Positions 63,394-64,000 of a DNA stretch of 64,000 bases are shown in pieces (the first letter of the stretch is position 1; every line of letters starts with the position of its first letter). Location: the NCBI RefSeq assembly GCF_900090105.1, contig NZ_FMDM01000004.1, positions 1 through 64,000 on the forward strand, written 5' to 3'. The DNA comes from Micromonospora humi (GTDB lineage Bacteria > Actinomycetota > Actinomycetes > Mycobacteriales > Micromonosporaceae). The translations under genes and the position numbers were made by a program. The notes under the pieces were generated by a model that was given only the letters and a program-made list of their open reading frames with translations, did not search any database and had not been told where the DNA came from.

Positions 63394-64000
63394 CCGCGAC
63401 TCCGGCGTCGACGCGCCGCCGCTGGCCTCGGATCCTGATCCCGCTCGGGCTGGGCCTGCTGCTGGTCGTGACCACCCTGGTCCTGCACGAGGTGGACCAG
63501 CCCGACGCGGACGAACGCGGCTTCCTCTCCCCGGTGGCCACCGACGACGACGGAGGCAGCCGCCTCGCCGAGGCGCTGGCGGCGCAGGGGGTGTCGGCGA
63601 GCCGGGCGACCGACACGGCCGCCGCGCTGCGCACCGCCGGGGCCACGCCGAGCACGCTGTTCGTGCCGGCGCCCGAGTTGCTGCGGCCGGACAGTCTGGC
63701 CGTCCTGACCGCGTTGCCGCCCGGCAGCCGGCTGGTGCTGGTCGAGCCGTCCCGCCGCGCGCTCGTGGAGCTGGGCGCGCCGGCCGAACCGACCGACCGA
63801 CGCTGGGCCGCCCGGGCCCTGCCGCCGGACGCCGACGAGGCGTCGTGCCGGCTGCCCGAGGCGGTGCGCGCCGGCACCGCCGCGGTCGACCGCCAGCGGT
63901 ACGCCGGGCCGGACCGCGCCGACCGCTGCTACGGCGGCGCGCTGCTGCGGATCCCCGGCGGCACGGAGATCGTGCTGGTCGGCGCCAGCGACCCGTTCCG
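63390..64000 (+). CDS. DUF4350 domain membrane protein, 3' part missing
   Basis: Starts at GTG 63390 (GTGA overlap, GAGGAGGA before it) and runs off the window after about 203 residues. A membrane helix (ILIPLGLGLLLVVTTLVLHEV) is followed by SRLAEALAAQGVSASRATDTAA and LVEPSRRALVELGAP, a DUF4350 pattern also seen in GldG-like proteins. It is the third gene of the coupled operon; a MoxR ATPase gene usually follows (not in view). Confidence 0.82.
   Translation, partial: MTATPASTRRRWPRILIPLGLGLLLVVTTLVLHEVDQPDADERGFLSPVATDDDGGSRLAEALAAQGVSASRATDTAAALRTAGATPSTLFVPAPELLRPDSLAVLTALPPGSRLVLVEPSRRALVELGAPAEPTDRRWAARALPPDADEASCRLPEAVRAGTAAVDRQRYAGPDRADRCYGGALLRIPGGTEIVLVGASDPF

Overview
The window is a stretch of actinobacterial chromosome of very high GC. 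The gene content points to Micromonosporaceae, probably Micromonospora (inference): mtrA-mtrB-lpqB, comFC and long-form hpf next to secA, an HTH gene beside a DUF6459 (Rv3235-like) gene, an ftsEX-smpB-ssrA block, many GTG starts, and many 4-bp GTGA/ATGA stop-start overlaps. No rRNA, CRISPR array, transposase or phage structural gene was seen.

Layout. 1-0.5 kb: start of a secreted lysozyme-fold protein, cut by the window edge. 0.5-1.1 kb: non-coding, with an ordered array of a 19-bp inverted repeat. 1.1-4.5 kb: MoxR-type AAA ATPase plus VWA protein. 4.6-7.6 kb: two-component system with a membrane protein. 7.7-10.2 kb: hemerythrin and two divergent aldo/keto reductases. 10.2-22.2 kb: an almost entirely minus-strand surface-glycan region. 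It holds an AA10 LPMO, two GH99-like proteins, a GT2-GtrA-HprK-like fusion, a GT39-type transferase, a phospholipase-C-type phosphoesterase and a DNRLRE/beta-helix protein; four of these genes are joined by 4-bp overlaps. 22.3-28.7 kb: DUF4173 membrane protein, GAF/PAS/SpoIIE phosphatase, AraC regulator, DUF1772 protein. 28.8-33.3 kb: AfsR-type regulator followed by two related secreted proteins of unknown function. 33.4-35.6 kb: a visibly lower-GC island between a tRNA 3'-half fragment and an intact tRNA-Ala(GGC), with a lipoprotein, a small membrane protein and a broken DUF3592-like gene.

35.7-48.7 kb is mostly housekeeping: YqgE, MTA phosphorylase, a benzoylformate-decarboxylase-like enzyme, tmRNA with smpB, ftsEX, prfB, a PadR regulator and pruA. 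48.8-50.4 kb: a small HTH protein and a DUF6459 protein, both preceded by 10-bp-period GGCAAAC repeats; then a convergent intergenic region with two long hairpins and a second copy of the 19-bp repeat array. 50.4-61.7 kb: secA, two double-GNAT genes, hpf, comFC, lpqB, mtrB, mtrA. 61.9-64 kb: a coupled membrane operon (DUF4129, DUF4350) running off the end.

The most unusual items are: (1) the 19-bp repeat array, with exactly conserved 22/13-bp spacers at two loci about 49 kb apart; (2) the glycan cassette with its three-domain GT2-GtrA-kinase fusion; (3) the GGCAAAC direct repeats shared by the HTH gene and its neighbour; (4) the AfsR-like regulator with its pair of novel secreted proteins; (5) the tRNA-bounded island. 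All identifications were made by eye from sequence; no database search was run.
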